DNA of 36,328 bases from an uncultured Spirochaetaceae bacterium (GCA_947630635.1 CANRIJ010000002.1:1-36328); one strand, 5' to 3'. Counted from the stretch's first letter, positions 26,375 to 35,271 are shown. The notes: generated by a model not told the origin, from the sequence alone. Translations and numbers: made by a program.

Positions 26375-28309
26375 ATGGAAGACCTTAAGGATTTTAGAGA
26401 TCTGGGACTATCTGAGAAAACCATTGACGCCCTAAGAAAGAAGGGTTTTGAAGAACCCACCGAGATACAGAAAAAGACCATACCGCTCCTTTTGACGGAG
26501 GGAACAGAGGTTGTAGGTCAGGCTCAGACTGGAACTGGAAAGACAGCGGCATTCGCACTTCCAATAATCGAGACTGTAAGCGAAGAGAATAAGAACGTAC
26601 AGGCGCTGATTCTATGCCCTACTCGTGAGCTTGCCCTTCAGGTTGCTGAGGAGATCAACAGCCTCAAGGGAGATAGAAAGCTAGAGATCATACCAATCTA
26701 TGGCGGCGCATCAATGGAAGTGCAGCTGAGAAGACTCAGACGAGGAGTACAGATTGTAGTCGGAACACCAGGAAGGATACTCGACCATATCAACAGAGGC
26801 TCATTAAAGCTTGACGACTTGGAGTTCATGGTACTCGATGAGGCTGATGAGATGCTCGATATGGGCTTTATCGAAGATATAGAAGAGGTATTGAAGGCAG
26901 TTCCAGAGGAAAAGAGAATGCTCCTCTTCTCTGCAACTATTCCTCCTGAGATCGAAAAGCTATCTCAGAAGTTCATGAAGAATCCGATAATCATCAGAAC
27001 TCAGAAGGTAGACACAGCAACACCCCAGGCAGACCAGATATATTTTGAGGTAAAAGAGTCAGATAAGATCGAGGCTCTATCAAGGATAATAGACAGAGAC
27101 CCCGATTTCTATGGAATAGTATTCTGCAGAACAAAGCTCCAGTGCGATGAGGTTGCATCCAAGCTGCAGGCAAGAGGATACGATGCTGAGGCTCTCCACG
27201 GCGACCTATCTCAGAGAGAGAGGGAGCAGATACTGAAAAAACTCAAAGAGAGACAGATAAGAATCCTCGTTGCAACCGATGTTGCTGCCCGTGGACTCGA
27301 TATCAAGGACCTCACACATATAATCAACTATGCTCTTCCACAGGACCCGGAGATCTACATTCATAGAGTCGGAAGAACCGGCAGAGCTGGCAGAACAGGC
27401 ACTGCAATCACCTTCATAACTCCATCTGAGGCTAGAAAATTCTCCTATATCAAGAAAGTCGCCCGCTCGGAGATAAGAAAAGAAGAGGTGCCTACTGCAC
27501 AGGAGGTCATTGAGACAAAGAGGCAGAGAATAAAGGAAGAACTTGAGGAAGCACTGGATAAGAGCGCAAGCGATGACTATGAAAAGCTTGCAAAAGAGCT
27601 CCTTGAAGGCAAGGATCCAGAGAATGCCATAGCTTCGCTTTTGGAGTACTTCTACAAAGGAGAGCTTGATAAGAGCCAATACAGAGACATATCCGTTGGA
27701 TCCTCTAAGGACAGAAAATCAAGAAGAGAGAGGGAGAAAGAGAGAGACAGGGAGCCTAGAGCGGAGAGAGACAGAAGCGAGAGACATTACGACTCTGGAC
27801 TCGATAGCGAAGGCTACACAAGGCTCTTCATCGCCAAGGGAAGAAGAGATGGGCTATCTAAGCGCGAACTCTTAGACTTCATCGAGGAAGAGGCACATAT
27901 CGACTCCAGAGACCTACATAACCTTGAGGTCATGGATGAGTTCTCCTTTGTCAATGCCCCATATGATGTTGCGGAGAAGATTCTCAGAACATTTGAGGAC
28001 AAGAATACGGCAAAGCCTCTTGTTGAGAAGGCAAATAATCCCGATATCAGACCAAATAAGAGAAAGGGCGATAGCCCAAGACAGAAGAAAGAGGCGCTCT
28101 TTAAAAAGCAGAGCGAAGAGCGAAAGAGAGAGGAAAGGGAGAGACAGAGACAGAGAGACAGATATCCCGATGATGAATACAGAAGAGACCTTGAGTGGTA
28201 TGAGAAGGCAATGAGAAGCTCAAAAGGCTCTAGGTCGACTCCCGGATCCTCAAGCAGAAAGAAGAGCGCTATCAAGTCAAAGAACAAGACAAGAAGAGGA
28301 AGAAGATGA
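26375..28309 (+). CDS. deaD: DEAD-box RNA helicase, CsdA/DeaD-like
   Basis: 644 aa. All core motifs are present: Q motif (FRDLGLSEKTIDAL to PTEIQKKTIP, Q32), Walker A AQTGTGKT (50-57), PTRELALQV, TPGRILDH, DEAD in LDEADEMLD, SAT, ARGLDI and HRVGRTGRAGRTG. After a charged linker, residues about 485-560 form a DbpA-type RNA-binding domain (YTRLFIAKGRRDGLSKRELL to FVNAPYDVAEKIL), and the protein ends in a long Arg/Lys/Glu-rich tail. This is the DeaD/CsdA layout, acting in ribosome assembly and mRNA unwinding, often in the cold. SD AAGGA is 7 nt upstream. The stop overlaps the glf start (ATGA), so the two are translationally coupled. Confidence 0.92.
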   Translation: MEDLKDFRDLGLSEKTIDALRKKGFEEPTEIQKKTIPLLLTEGTEVVGQAQTGTGKTAAFALPIIETVSEENKNVQALILCPTRELALQVAEEINSLKGDRKLEIIPIYGGASMEVQLRRLRRGVQIVVGTPGRILDHINRGSLKLDDLEFMVLDEADEMLDMGFIEDIEEVLKAVPEEKRMLLFSATIPPEIEKLSQKFMKNPIIIRTQKVDTATPQADQIYFEVKESDKIEALSRIIDRDPDFYGIVFCRTKLQCDEVASKLQARGYDAEALHGDLSQREREQILKKLKERQIRILVATDVAARGLDIKDLTHIINYALPQDPEIYIHRVGRTGRAGRTGTAITFITPSEARKFSYIKKVARSEIRKEEVPTAQEVIETKRQRIKEELEEALDKSASDDYEKLAKELLEGKDPENAIASLLEYFYKGELDKSQYRDISVGSSKDRKSRREREKERDREPRAERDRSERHYDSGLDSEGYTRLFIAKGRRDGLSKRELLDFIEEEAHIDSRDLHNLEVMDEFSFVNAPYDVAEKILRTFEDKNTAKPLVEKANNPDIRPNKRKGDSPRQKKEALFKKQSEERKREERERQRQRDRYPDDEYRRDLEWYEKAMRSSKGSRSTPGSSSRKKSAIKSKNKTRRGRR

Positions 28310-29403
28310 GAAAATTCGACTTCTTGGTAGTGGGCTCAGGCCTCTTTGGAGCAACTTTCAGCTACATAATGAATCAAAGGGGCTACTCCACTCTGATTGT
28401 CGAAAAGAGAGACCATATCGGTGGAAATATCTACACCGAAAAGCGAGATGGCATTAATATCCATCGATATGGCGCTCATATCTTCCATACCTCAAGCGAC
28501 AAGGCCTGGGATTTTATAAGAGAGTTTGCAGTCTTCTCTCCCTTTATCAATTCGCCTATTGCAAATTACAAAGGCGAAATCTACAACCTTCCATTCAATA
28601 TGAATACATTCTCCAAGATGTGGGGAATACTGAGGCCAGAAGAGGCGAAGAGAATAATCGAAGAGCAGAGAAAAGAGGTGACTCCTCCAATTGACAATCT
28701 CGAGAAACAGGCAATATCGCTTGTTGGAAGGGATATCTATGAAAAGCTTATCAAGGGCTACACGGAAAAGCAGTGGGGGCGAGACTTGAAAAGCCTCCCT
28801 CCTGAGATCATAAAGCGTCTTCCCGTCAGATTCACCTACGACAACAACTACTTCAATGACACCTATCAGGGAATTCCACTTGGTGGATACACCAAGATAA
28901 TCGAAAAGATGATTGAAAAGTCTTCGCTTGAACTCAGCACCGACTATATCGAAAACAAGAGCGAACTCGATAAAATGGCAGATAGAGTTCTCTATACGGG
29001 CGAGCTTGATAGGCTCTTTGGCTACTCTCTTGGCCGCTTGGAATTCAGGTCTGTACGATTTGAAGATGAGAAGTACGAGACTGATAACTATCAGGGTGTG
29101 GCTGTCATGAATTACACAGACCGAGAGACACCCTACACAAGAAGCATTGAGCATAGACACTTTGAGAAGACAGACTCAAAGGTAACCTGGGTGAGCCGCG
29201 AATACTCTGTGGACTACTCTTTTACAGGAGAGCCCTACTATCCAATAAACGACGAGAAAAACAATAGCCTCCAAGAGCGCTATGTGGAGCTTGCAAAAAA
29301 TGATAAGCGCCTCATACTTGGCGGGCGCTTAGCAACATATAAATACTACGATATGGATAAGACAATACTCGAATCCATTAAAACAGCAGATTCGCTCTCC
29401 TAA
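28306..29403 (+). CDS. glf: UDP-galactopyranose mutase
   Basis: 365 aa, the usual size. FAD site FLVVGSGLFGATFSYIM (4-20), then VEKRDHIGGNIYTE, the substrate region HRYGAHIFHTSSDKAWDFI, LPFNMNTFSKMWG and GYTEKQWGRDL, and the C-terminal ILGGRLATYKYYDMDKTI are all diagnostic. The enzyme interconverts UDP-galactopyranose and UDP-galactofuranose in the cytoplasm, so it implies galactofuranose in a surface glycan, plausibly the product of the upstream transferases. It shares ATGA with the end of the helicase gene, an unusual partner. Its TAA overlaps the TAG of the convergent trpR-like gene by 4 nt, leaving no room for a terminator. Confidence 0.95.
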   Translation: MRKFDFLVVGSGLFGATFSYIMNQRGYSTLIVEKRDHIGGNIYTEKRDGINIHRYGAHIFHTSSDKAWDFIREFAVFSPFINSPIANYKGEIYNLPFNMNTFSKMWGILRPEEAKRIIEEQRKEVTPPIDNLEKQAISLVGRDIYEKLIKGYTEKQWGRDLKSLPPEIIKRLPVRFTYDNNYFNDTYQGIPLGGYTKIIEKMIEKSSLELSTDYIENKSELDKMADRVLYTGELDRLFGYSLGRLEFRSVRFEDEKYETDNYQGVAVMNYTDRETPYTRSIEHRHFEKTDSKVTWVSREYSVDYSFTGEPYYPINDEKNNSLQERYVELAKNDKRLILGGRLATYKYYDMDKTILESIKTADSLS

Positions 29404-29735
29404 AGATGAGTATGATCATCATACTTCATCGATAGGCTCTTTCTCATAAAGCCATTTTCCTTTTTGAGCATTTTTGATCCCCTAGTGATCTTACAGAGGC
29501 TCATATTCCTCTGACTTGCAATCTCCCTCTGGCTTTTGCCCTTATAAAGGTCATCCATCAATAGGTATCGATCAACCAAATCCAGAAGTTCCCGCTCAGT
29601 AAGCAGGTCATCAAGCATCGCTCTCATCTCATCAAGATCCGTCACTGAGCACATAAGGTCGAGAATATCGTCTAATGCCCCCTTCTCTTCCTCTGTCATC
29701 TCCCTTATTGGTCTCTTGCCTCTCTTTTTCTCCAT
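29400..29735 (-). CDS. TrpR/YerC-family transcriptional regulator
   Basis: 111 aa. The TrpR-superfamily pattern is clear: an all-helical N-terminus (DDILDLMCSVTDLDEMRAML), LLTERELLDLVDRYLLMDDL and the helix-turn-helix KSQREIASQRNMSLCKITRG, ending with SKMLKK. Members bind palindromic DNA as dimers, some with tryptophan. No trp biosynthesis gene is in view, so the effector and targets are open; the YerC group does not necessarily bind tryptophan. It has an AGAGG SD about 6 nt upstream and a perfect TATAAT -10 (29753-29758, minus strand), so it is transcribed with a normal short leader. Confidence 0.85.
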   Translation of the reverse strand: MEKKRGKRPIREMTEEEKGALDDILDLMCSVTDLDEMRAMLDDLLTERELLDLVDRYLLMDDLYKGKSQREIASQRNMSLCKITRGSKMLKKENGFMRKSLSMKYDDHTHL

Positions 29736-29769
29736 ATAAAACCTCTAATGCGATTATATTGCCCCTAAT

Positions 29770-29785
29770 TTTGCCTATGGCCAAA
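29770..29785. promoter_or_regulatory. Imperfect palindrome at the trpR-like promoter
   Basis: TTTGCCTATGGCCAAA (plus strand) is an imperfect inverted repeat (outer TTTG/CAAA) lying at the -35 distance from the TATAAT of the trpR-like gene. It is a candidate autoregulatory operator; the evidence is only position and partial symmetry. Confidence 0.3.
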
Positions 29786-29845
29786 TTGAGAGACACAAAA
29801 ACAAAATAAGACTCGTTTTGCTGAAATCTGTTAAAAATTTTATCA

Positions 29846-31363
29846 CTAGAGCGCAGTGGAGAAAAACTTGAAGAAGAAGCGAAGTATTCTCTTATGAACT
29901 GGCACATTCTTCACTTCTTCGATATTCATCTGGTGACTCAGCTCAAACGTCTTATCAAACTCCTTTTTCACCTTTGAGAGTATGGAAGAGTTATAGAAGA
30001 GCACCGAGAGCTCAAAGTGCAGGTAGAATGACCTATAGTCCAAATTGGTTGTTCCGATGCAGCACACCTCATCATCAACCAAGAACTCCTTCGAATGTAT
30101 GAAGCCCGGTGTGTACTCATATATCTTCACCCCTGCATTCAAAAGCTCCAGGTAATTGGATTGAGTTACCTCAAAGACGGATCTCTTATCTGGATAGTGC
30201 GGTGTTATTATCCTGACATCTACCCCGCTTAGGCTTGCGGTTCTCAGGGCCGTCATCATTGTGTCATCTGGGATGAGGTATGGCGTCGTTATCCAAATGT
30301 ATTTGGATGCATTGTTTATAAGCTGCAGATAGCCCTCTTCTGCACTTGAGTTTCTAGAAAACGGAGATGAGCCAAAGGGCTGAACATACCCGTCTGTCTT
30401 ATACTCTTTTAAAGGCACGAAATGAGTTAGCTCATCACTCTTTCCTGTCCAGCAATCCCAATTCATTAAAAAGAGCATCGTCAGATTCCAGCAAGCCGAG
30501 CCCCTGAGCTTTATAGCATCATCCTTCCAATGCCCAAATCTAATCTCGTCATTGAAGTACTCATCGGCGAGGTTTAGCCCTCCCGTGTAGCATATATCTC
30601 CATCGATTGAGAGTATCTTCCTGTGATCCCTGAAATTGAGTCTCGGATTGATATGAAGGTGAACCTTATTGAATGATATGGCATCGATACCCATCCTTTT
30701 GAGAGTATCAGCGTAATCAGAGGGAAGGACATTGATAGATCCCATATCATCGTAAATCACCCTAATATCAAGTCCCTCTCTGACCTTTCTCTTCAGAATC
30801 TCCAGTATTTGGTTCCACCTAGATCCCGGTGCAATGATGAAATACTCGATAAAAATAAACTTCTTGGCTCGATTGAGCTCTTCTATGAGATCCTCATAAA
30901 AATCCTCAGGATACTCAAAATACTCGCACTCAGTCCCGCCCCACGCCTTAAAGCCAGTTGTCTCTGTTATGAATCTTGCCTCTTTTATGAAGTCTCCGAA
31001 GATTTCCTGGCTCTCCTCAGTCTGAGCTATATTTGAGGGAATCTCTGGCACGCTCTTAATAAATGCCCTTAGCCTCTTACGCGAAAAACGCCCTATCTTC
31101 TTATTGCCAAAGAGTATGTAGAAGACACCTCCAAAGAATGGGAATATAACCAACAGGAACATCCACATAAGCTTATAGGGAGCCTTCTCATCTCGCGTCA
31201 TCAAGACAACGGCCATAACCATCGATAGAGCCATGAAAACTAGGTATATGCCCCTTGAGAAGGAGGCCCAGAAGACCAAATAGACAACAAGCCCAGCCTG
31301 AAGAGCAAAGAGGATGACAACCCAGAAGAGCCTAGATGAGAGTATTCTAATCAGCCTTTTCAT
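29846..31363 (-). CDS. cls: Cardiolipin synthase (phospholipase D family)
   Basis: 505 aa. Two N-terminal membrane segments (about 13-33 and 38-56) plus a third near 66-84, followed by two phospholipase D HKD motifs: H247-R-K249-x4-D254 with GG-LNLADEY, and H423-S-K425-x4-D430 with GTTNLDYRS. This is the bacterial Cls layout, joining two phosphatidylglycerol molecules to cardiolipin at the inner membrane. The protein ends in a basic aromatic tail (RILRFFFKFF). Its start overlaps the end of queH by 17 nt, so the two are one operon. Confidence 0.93.
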   Translation of the reverse strand: MKRLIRILSSRLFWVVILFALQAGLVVYLVFWASFSRGIYLVFMALSMVMAVVLMTRDEKAPYKLMWMFLLVIFPFFGGVFYILFGNKKIGRFSRKRLRAFIKSVPEIPSNIAQTEESQEIFGDFIKEARFITETTGFKAWGGTECEYFEYPEDFYEDLIEELNRAKKFIFIEYFIIAPGSRWNQILEILKRKVREGLDIRVIYDDMGSINVLPSDYADTLKRMGIDAISFNKVHLHINPRLNFRDHRKILSIDGDICYTGGLNLADEYFNDEIRFGHWKDDAIKLRGSACWNLTMLFLMNWDCWTGKSDELTHFVPLKEYKTDGYVQPFGSSPFSRNSSAEEGYLQLINNASKYIWITTPYLIPDDTMMTALRTASLSGVDVRIITPHYPDKRSVFEVTQSNYLELLNAGVKIYEYTPGFIHSKEFLVDDEVCCIGTTNLDYRSFYLHFELSVLFYNSSILSKVKKEFDKTFELSHQMNIEEVKNVPVHKRILRFFFKFFSTAL

Positions 31364-31886
31364 AGTCCCTCATAGAGAATTCGCATCCGCAGTAGCTCTG
31401 TCTGTAAAGTCCTAACTCCCTTGAGAGCCTCACAGACTTCTCAAATCCGTTTTTCTTCTTGAAGTCTATCTCCTCAAAGCCATCAAAGCCTCTTCCGACA
31501 GAAAATATATTCTTGCTGTTTTTGAAGCGAGATACAGTAAGAGTTGTAGTAAAGAGACCAAGGCCCAAATCATGCATCTTCTCATTTGCCTTCTTGAGAT
31601 TATGCATAAAGCATCTCTTGCACCTCTCTCCGCCCTCTTTCTCGCCTTCAAATCCCTCTATATCTCTCTTCCATGACTCGTGGTCATAGCTATCCTTTAT
31701 TGCATCAAGGGCATAGTGCTCTGCCACTATCTTCAGATTGTCAAAGCGCTTGTTGTATTCCTCTTCGGAATTTATATTGTCATTTGAGTAGAAAAGCACT
31801 GGAGAATATCCCTCCTCTATGAGTCTCTCTATAGATGAAGTTGAACATGGTCCACAGCAGGCATGAAGAAGGATAGTCTTTCCCAT
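31347..31886 (-). CDS. queH: Epoxyqueuosine reductase QueH
   Basis: 179 aa from the ATG at 31886. This start begins with the family's usual ILLHACCGPCSTSSIERL and lies downstream of a TTGAGA-16-TATACC promoter on the minus strand, so a longer form starting at 31991 is unlikely. Cysteines C10-C11, C14, C89-x2-C92 and the C-terminal C166-x-C168 (YCGCEFS) match the iron-sulphur and redox positions of QueH (DUF208), which reduces epoxyqueuosine to queuosine in tRNA without cobalamin. Middle motifs FTTTLTVSRFKN and GFEKSVRLSRELGLYRQ agree. The gene overlaps cls and diverges from the TPR gene. Confidence 0.93.
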   Translation of the reverse strand: MGKTILLHACCGPCSTSSIERLIEEGYSPVLFYSNDNINSEEEYNKRFDNLKIVAEHYALDAIKDSYDHESWKRDIEGFEGEKEGGERCKRCFMHNLKKANEKMHDLGLGLFTTTLTVSRFKNSKNIFSVGRGFDGFEEIDFKKKNGFEKSVRLSRELGLYRQSYCGCEFSMRDYEKAD

Positions 31887-31942
31887 AAAGCACTTAGATG
31901 GTATAACAAAAGAGTCATCGTTCTCAACGCAGGGAGAAAAAT

Positions 31943-32995
31943 TTGAGAAAATATAAATACATACCAGCCCTTGTATCATTTCTAGTCGCAATTGTGCTTT
32001 TTATGATTCGTCCAATACCAAGATGGATTGGCCTTATATTCATGGGCATTGGCCTCATTTTCCTGATCTATGCAGGCCATGGCTCAGTGTTATTTGCCAA
32101 GGCCAATAAGAGGCTGACAGAGAGAAAAGAGGGTTGGAAAGAGAGCGCTGCAGAACTATATAAGAAGGCATTAAACGCCGGTTTGCCACAGGAATTCGCA
32201 ATTTTGTCAGCAACAATGCTCATCCAATATGGCGACATGGAAAGAGGAAAAGAGGAGCTTGAGGCGCTCACAAAATCAAAGACAGCAAAGATAAGATCCA
32301 ACGCATACAACTCACTTGGCATGTACTACTGGGCAAAGAGAGACTTGGATAAGGCAATCAGCATGTCTCTAAAGGCAAAGGAAATCGGGCTAAAGGACAG
32401 GAACATATATATAAATCTAGGAACCTACTACCTCTATGTTGGGAAAATGCATGAATTCTCGCTTCTTTTAAAGGAGTGCTATACCTACTCACTTCAGAGC
32501 ACCCCCATCTTTGACCTTCATGCAGAGTATCTGATTATAGAGGGCGACTGGGAGAGGGCCGGAGGCTTTCTCAAGTCGATATTTGACAAAGAAAGGCCGG
32601 CCTATGTCGACCCATATCTCCACTTCGCGGTTGTATATTTGCACTATGGAAAGTGCGATGAGGCAATAAAAGTTCTCAAAGACGCAAAGAAAAACTGCAG
32701 CAGCAATAACACATCCCTATTAAAAGACGGAGTTCTTGATAGAATCATAAAGCTGCTTGAGGACGATGATACAAGATGGAGAGCCGCTATCGCCTTTGAC
32801 AGAGAAAGAGAGACTCTCTTTAGGGGTGAGATTCCCCCACTTGATGAGAGCCTTAGGGAGGTTCCTATCTTTCCCGAGCTTCCAAAGTTCAAAAAAGAGT
32901 CCATAAAACAGGAAGACATGGATGCAGTTGATGAAAATGACGTAAATACAAATATCACCGAAGATGATGAGAAGTGGCTCGAGAGACACTCTTAA
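31943..32995 (+). CDS. Membrane-anchored TPR-repeat protein
   Basis: 350 aa. Two hydrophobic segments (about 7-23 and 28-47) form an N-terminal hairpin, followed by tetratricopeptide-like repeats: NAYNSLGMYYWAKRDLDKAI, NIYINLGTYYLYVGKMHEF and DPYLHFAVVYLHYGKCDEAI carry the alternating small/aromatic pattern. An acidic tail follows. Such proteins act as scaffolds; no specific partner can be named. The TTG start is supported by an AGGGAG SD about 7 nt upstream. The stop TAA shares bases with the stop of the convergent patatin gene (TTAA at 32992-32995). Confidence 0.75.
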   Translation: MRKYKYIPALVSFLVAIVLFMIRPIPRWIGLIFMGIGLIFLIYAGHGSVLFAKANKRLTERKEGWKESAAELYKKALNAGLPQEFAILSATMLIQYGDMERGKEELEALTKSKTAKIRSNAYNSLGMYYWAKRDLDKAISMSLKAKEIGLKDRNIYINLGTYYLYVGKMHEFSLLLKECYTYSLQSTPIFDLHAEYLIIEGDWERAGGFLKSIFDKERPAYVDPYLHFAVVYLHYGKCDEAIKVLKDAKKNCSSNNTSLLKDGVLDRIIKLLEDDDTRWRAAIAFDRERETLFRGEIPPLDESLREVPIFPELPKFKKESIKQEDMDAVDENDVNTNITEDDEKWLERHS

Positions 32996-35007
32996 AACTC
33001 GGAGGAGAAGAGCATAGAGGCTACAAATCTATTCTCATGCTCTGGTGTAAGCTCGTATCCTATCATAAATCTGAATGGAAGCCTTACTAGCCCAATGAGT
33101 GTGATATCGCACTTTATTCCAAGCCCAGTTGAGAGTCCTATCTTCATATCTGCAAATAGAACGTCTGCATAGAGAAATGCATCCAGCTTCTCAAACGACA
33201 GGAACTCCCCAAATGTCGGATTCTTATGAAATTCCCATCCAAGCCTATAGGATATATATGAAAGGGCATAATCTGACTTAGAGCTCAGCGCCTCTGCTCC
33301 AAAGCCTATAGTTGTTGAAAGGTACCCATCGGTATAGAAGAGGGGCACCTCCCCCTCTCTATTTCCTATTTTCAGCCTGCCGAATGCACCAAGCTGTGAG
33401 TAGAGCGACTTCGATCTTTCCATATAGAATCTCAGCGAGAGTGATAAATCGGTGAAATTCGAAGGATGAGAGAAGAGAATATCTCTTCCAGTGAGGATAT
33501 ATCCGGCCTCTCCCCTCAGAGTCACATAGTCAAATGCATACTCTCCCTTTGCTCTAAGAGTGACGAGAGCTGCGATGCTCTTATCATTATCGAAATCATG
33601 GAAATACTCCCAGCTTTGGTGAAGCGAAAGGCGATATTTATCTCGCTTTTTAAGGGCCATGTAATCAACAGACTCCTTCGCATAAAGAGAGGGAAGGAAT
33701 GTCTTTGTGTCAAATGGAATCTCAGCAAGGAGCTCAAGAGTGGCCCTTAGATTCTCCAGAAAATAGTATGACAGCGATATATCTCCGCCCCAGCCAGCAT
33801 TGGAATTCACAAGGTCCGATGTATTGAATATAAGCCCTCCGACTATCCCAAGCCCAAAGCCCTTATAGTCAAATGAGTAGTTGATTCCAAATAGGGTATT
33901 TGAAAGCAGGTAGTAGGGCGTATCCTCAAATGCCATGGTATCGAGTTTTAGATTGACTACATTAGAGGGGCTATTCATCTCGACTCTCTTGAAATAGCCA
34001 ATATTTCTAATAGTCTTATCTATTCTCTCCTGGAAAGAGGCAGAGTCCTCCGATACTCTCTCATTTGCCTTGTAAAGAGTCTTAAGCCTATCGCCCTCTT
34101 TTTTTGCGCTCTCATAGCCAATCTCTGCCATCTCCATGGCCTTATCAAAGGCCATAAAAGAGTACTTCTCCACATCGCATCGAATCCATATATAACCATC
34201 ATGCTCCTTAAGCTCCTCTGCAGCCTTCTGCCTCTTTCCGACATCGAAGGCAGAGTTGAGTATCGTAATGGTGTTTATCAGATTCATATCCGGATTATCA
34301 TAAAAGGCAGTGGAGATAATTATGTTGTCAGAGTACTTATAGGCAGCATTGATTGGAGCAAGGTTCACAACTCCTCCATCAATTAGAAGATGCCCCTTAT
34401 AGAGATATGGATCGAAATAGACAGGAATTGCAAAAGAGCCAACGAGAATGTCAGAGAATTTTCCCTCGGCGATTCTCACCTCCCTCTTTGTCACCAAATC
34501 GTCATTTACAACCATTATCGGGATAATCGTATCCTCGATTTTATAGTCATCTCCAACTACGTTCTCTATTAGCGCCTTATACCCGGTTGTATTTATCAAG
34601 CCACCGCCAATTGGAATTGTGATATCAAAGTAGGTAGATAGATCTCCTGCCTCCAAGAGATTCTCAATCTGCTGAGTCGATATACCTGCAGCGTAGAGCA
34701 TGCCAATTATGGATCCCATTGAATTCGCGACTATAAAATCAGGTACTACTCCAATCTCTTCTAGATACCTCAAAACGCCAATATGAGCACAGGCTCTGGC
34801 AGATCCTCCAGTGAGAACAAGCCCAATCGGCTCTCTTTCGCCCTTTGTCCTCTCATTTATCCTCTCAATAAACGAGTCTTCGCCATATGTAATTGGGATG
34901 TCACTTGAAAAGAGCTCATCCAAGAAGACATCATCCTTCTCTTGCTCTGAAAAAAGAGCCGAAATTAACACAGCTAGTATGAGTAGAAGTGCGACTATCC
35001 TCTTCAT
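32992..35007 (-). CDS. Patatin-like phospholipase with outer-membrane barrel domain
   Basis: 671 aa. Signal peptide (MKRIVALLLILAVLISALFS), then a patatin domain (about 60-300) and a C-terminal half of about 300 residues made of amphipathic strands ending in Phe, like a BamA/TamA-type barrel. This resembles type Vd (PlpD-like) patatin-barrel proteins. Patatin motifs: oxyanion loop GLVLTGGSARACAHIGVL, nucleophile elbow ANSMGS with Ser96, and catalytic Asp210 in LIDGGVVNLAP. Two substitutions stand out: the elbow starts with Ala instead of Gly, and the oxyanion loop reads GGSARA instead of GGGxRG. Predicted role: a lipase displayed at or passed across the outer membrane. A TTGAAG-17-TATCCT promoter is visible upstream. 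Confidence 0.85.
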   Translation of the reverse strand: MKRIVALLLILAVLISALFSEQEKDDVFLDELFSSDIPITYGEDSFIERINERTKGEREPIGLVLTGGSARACAHIGVLRYLEEIGVVPDFIVANSMGSIIGMLYAAGISTQQIENLLEAGDLSTYFDITIPIGGGLINTTGYKALIENVVGDDYKIEDTIIPIMVVNDDLVTKREVRIAEGKFSDILVGSFAIPVYFDPYLYKGHLLIDGGVVNLAPINAAYKYSDNIIISTAFYDNPDMNLINTITILNSAFDVGKRQKAAEELKEHDGYIWIRCDVEKYSFMAFDKAMEMAEIGYESAKKEGDRLKTLYKANERVSEDSASFQERIDKTIRNIGYFKRVEMNSPSNVVNLKLDTMAFEDTPYYLLSNTLFGINYSFDYKGFGLGIVGGLIFNTSDLVNSNAGWGGDISLSYYFLENLRATLELLAEIPFDTKTFLPSLYAKESVDYMALKKRDKYRLSLHQSWEYFHDFDNDKSIAALVTLRAKGEYAFDYVTLRGEAGYILTGRDILFSHPSNFTDLSLSLRFYMERSKSLYSQLGAFGRLKIGNREGEVPLFYTDGYLSTTIGFGAEALSSKSDYALSYISYRLGWEFHKNPTFGEFLSFEKLDAFLYADVLFADMKIGLSTGLGIKCDITLIGLVRLPFRFMIGYELTPEHENRFVASMLFSSEF

Positions 35008-35068
35008 TTAAAATGCTCATTTTTAGGATAGAGCAAAGCAAAGGGGCCTTCAATAATAACACCCGAAT

Positions 35069-35097
35069 TTGACTAAATAAGTGCTTTGTTATATATT
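35069..35097 (+). promoter_or_regulatory. Promoter of the tRNA-Leu/ybaK unit
   Basis: TTGACT (35069-35074), exactly 17 nt, TATATT (35092-35097). The predicted start near 35104 is about 76 nt before the tRNA. Confidence 0.7.
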
Positions 35098-35105
35098 CTA
35101 ATTGT

Positions 35106-35142
35106 CCCATGGCTCGGCTTATGCGGGGTCATGGGCGTTTTT
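35106..35142 (+). terminator. Terminator-like hairpin between promoter and tRNA
   Basis: CCCATG (35106-35111) pairs with CATGGG (35130-35135) and can be lengthened by GGCTC-type wobble pairs to about 10 bp; five T follow at 35138-35142. A second short stem (TGTTC/GAACA, about 35147-35159) comes next. Because it lies before the tRNA it may be an attenuator or an RNA-processing signal rather than an end terminator. Confidence 0.45.
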
Positions 35143-35179
35143 GCTTGTTCGCTTGAACATGCTAAATTCTTACTAGTAT

Positions 35180-35263
35180 GCCGACATGGCGGAATTGGTA
35201 GACGCAGTAGACTCAAAATCTGCCGGGAGCAATCCCTTGTGAGTTCGATTCTCACTGTCGGTA
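35180..35263 (+). tRNA. tRNA-Leu (anticodon CAA)
   Basis: 84-nt class II tRNA. Acceptor stem GCCGACA/TGTCGGT (one G-U pair), D-arm with GGCGGAATTGGTAGACGC, anticodon stem GTAGA/TCTGC around the loop CTCAAAA (anticodon CAA), long variable arm (CGGGAGCAATCCCTT), T-arm GTGAG/CTCAC with TTCGATT, and discriminator A at 35263. CCA is not encoded. It is followed after 8 nt by ybaK on the same strand. Confidence 0.95.
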
Positions 35264-35271
35264 ATAGGAAA

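Noticed and set aside
27206..28287. Long antisense and alternate-frame ORFs over the helicase tail
   Set aside because: They arise from the biased Arg/Lys/Glu codons of the tail and show no family motifs.
31887..31991. N-terminal extension of QueH
   Set aside because: QueH homologues start at ILLHACCGPC, the extension has no family similarity, and the predicted promoter lies inside it.
35086..35271. N-terminal extension of the ybaK frame through the tRNA
   Set aside because: It is the translation of tRNA-Leu and its leader; YbaK homology begins only after the ATG at 35272.
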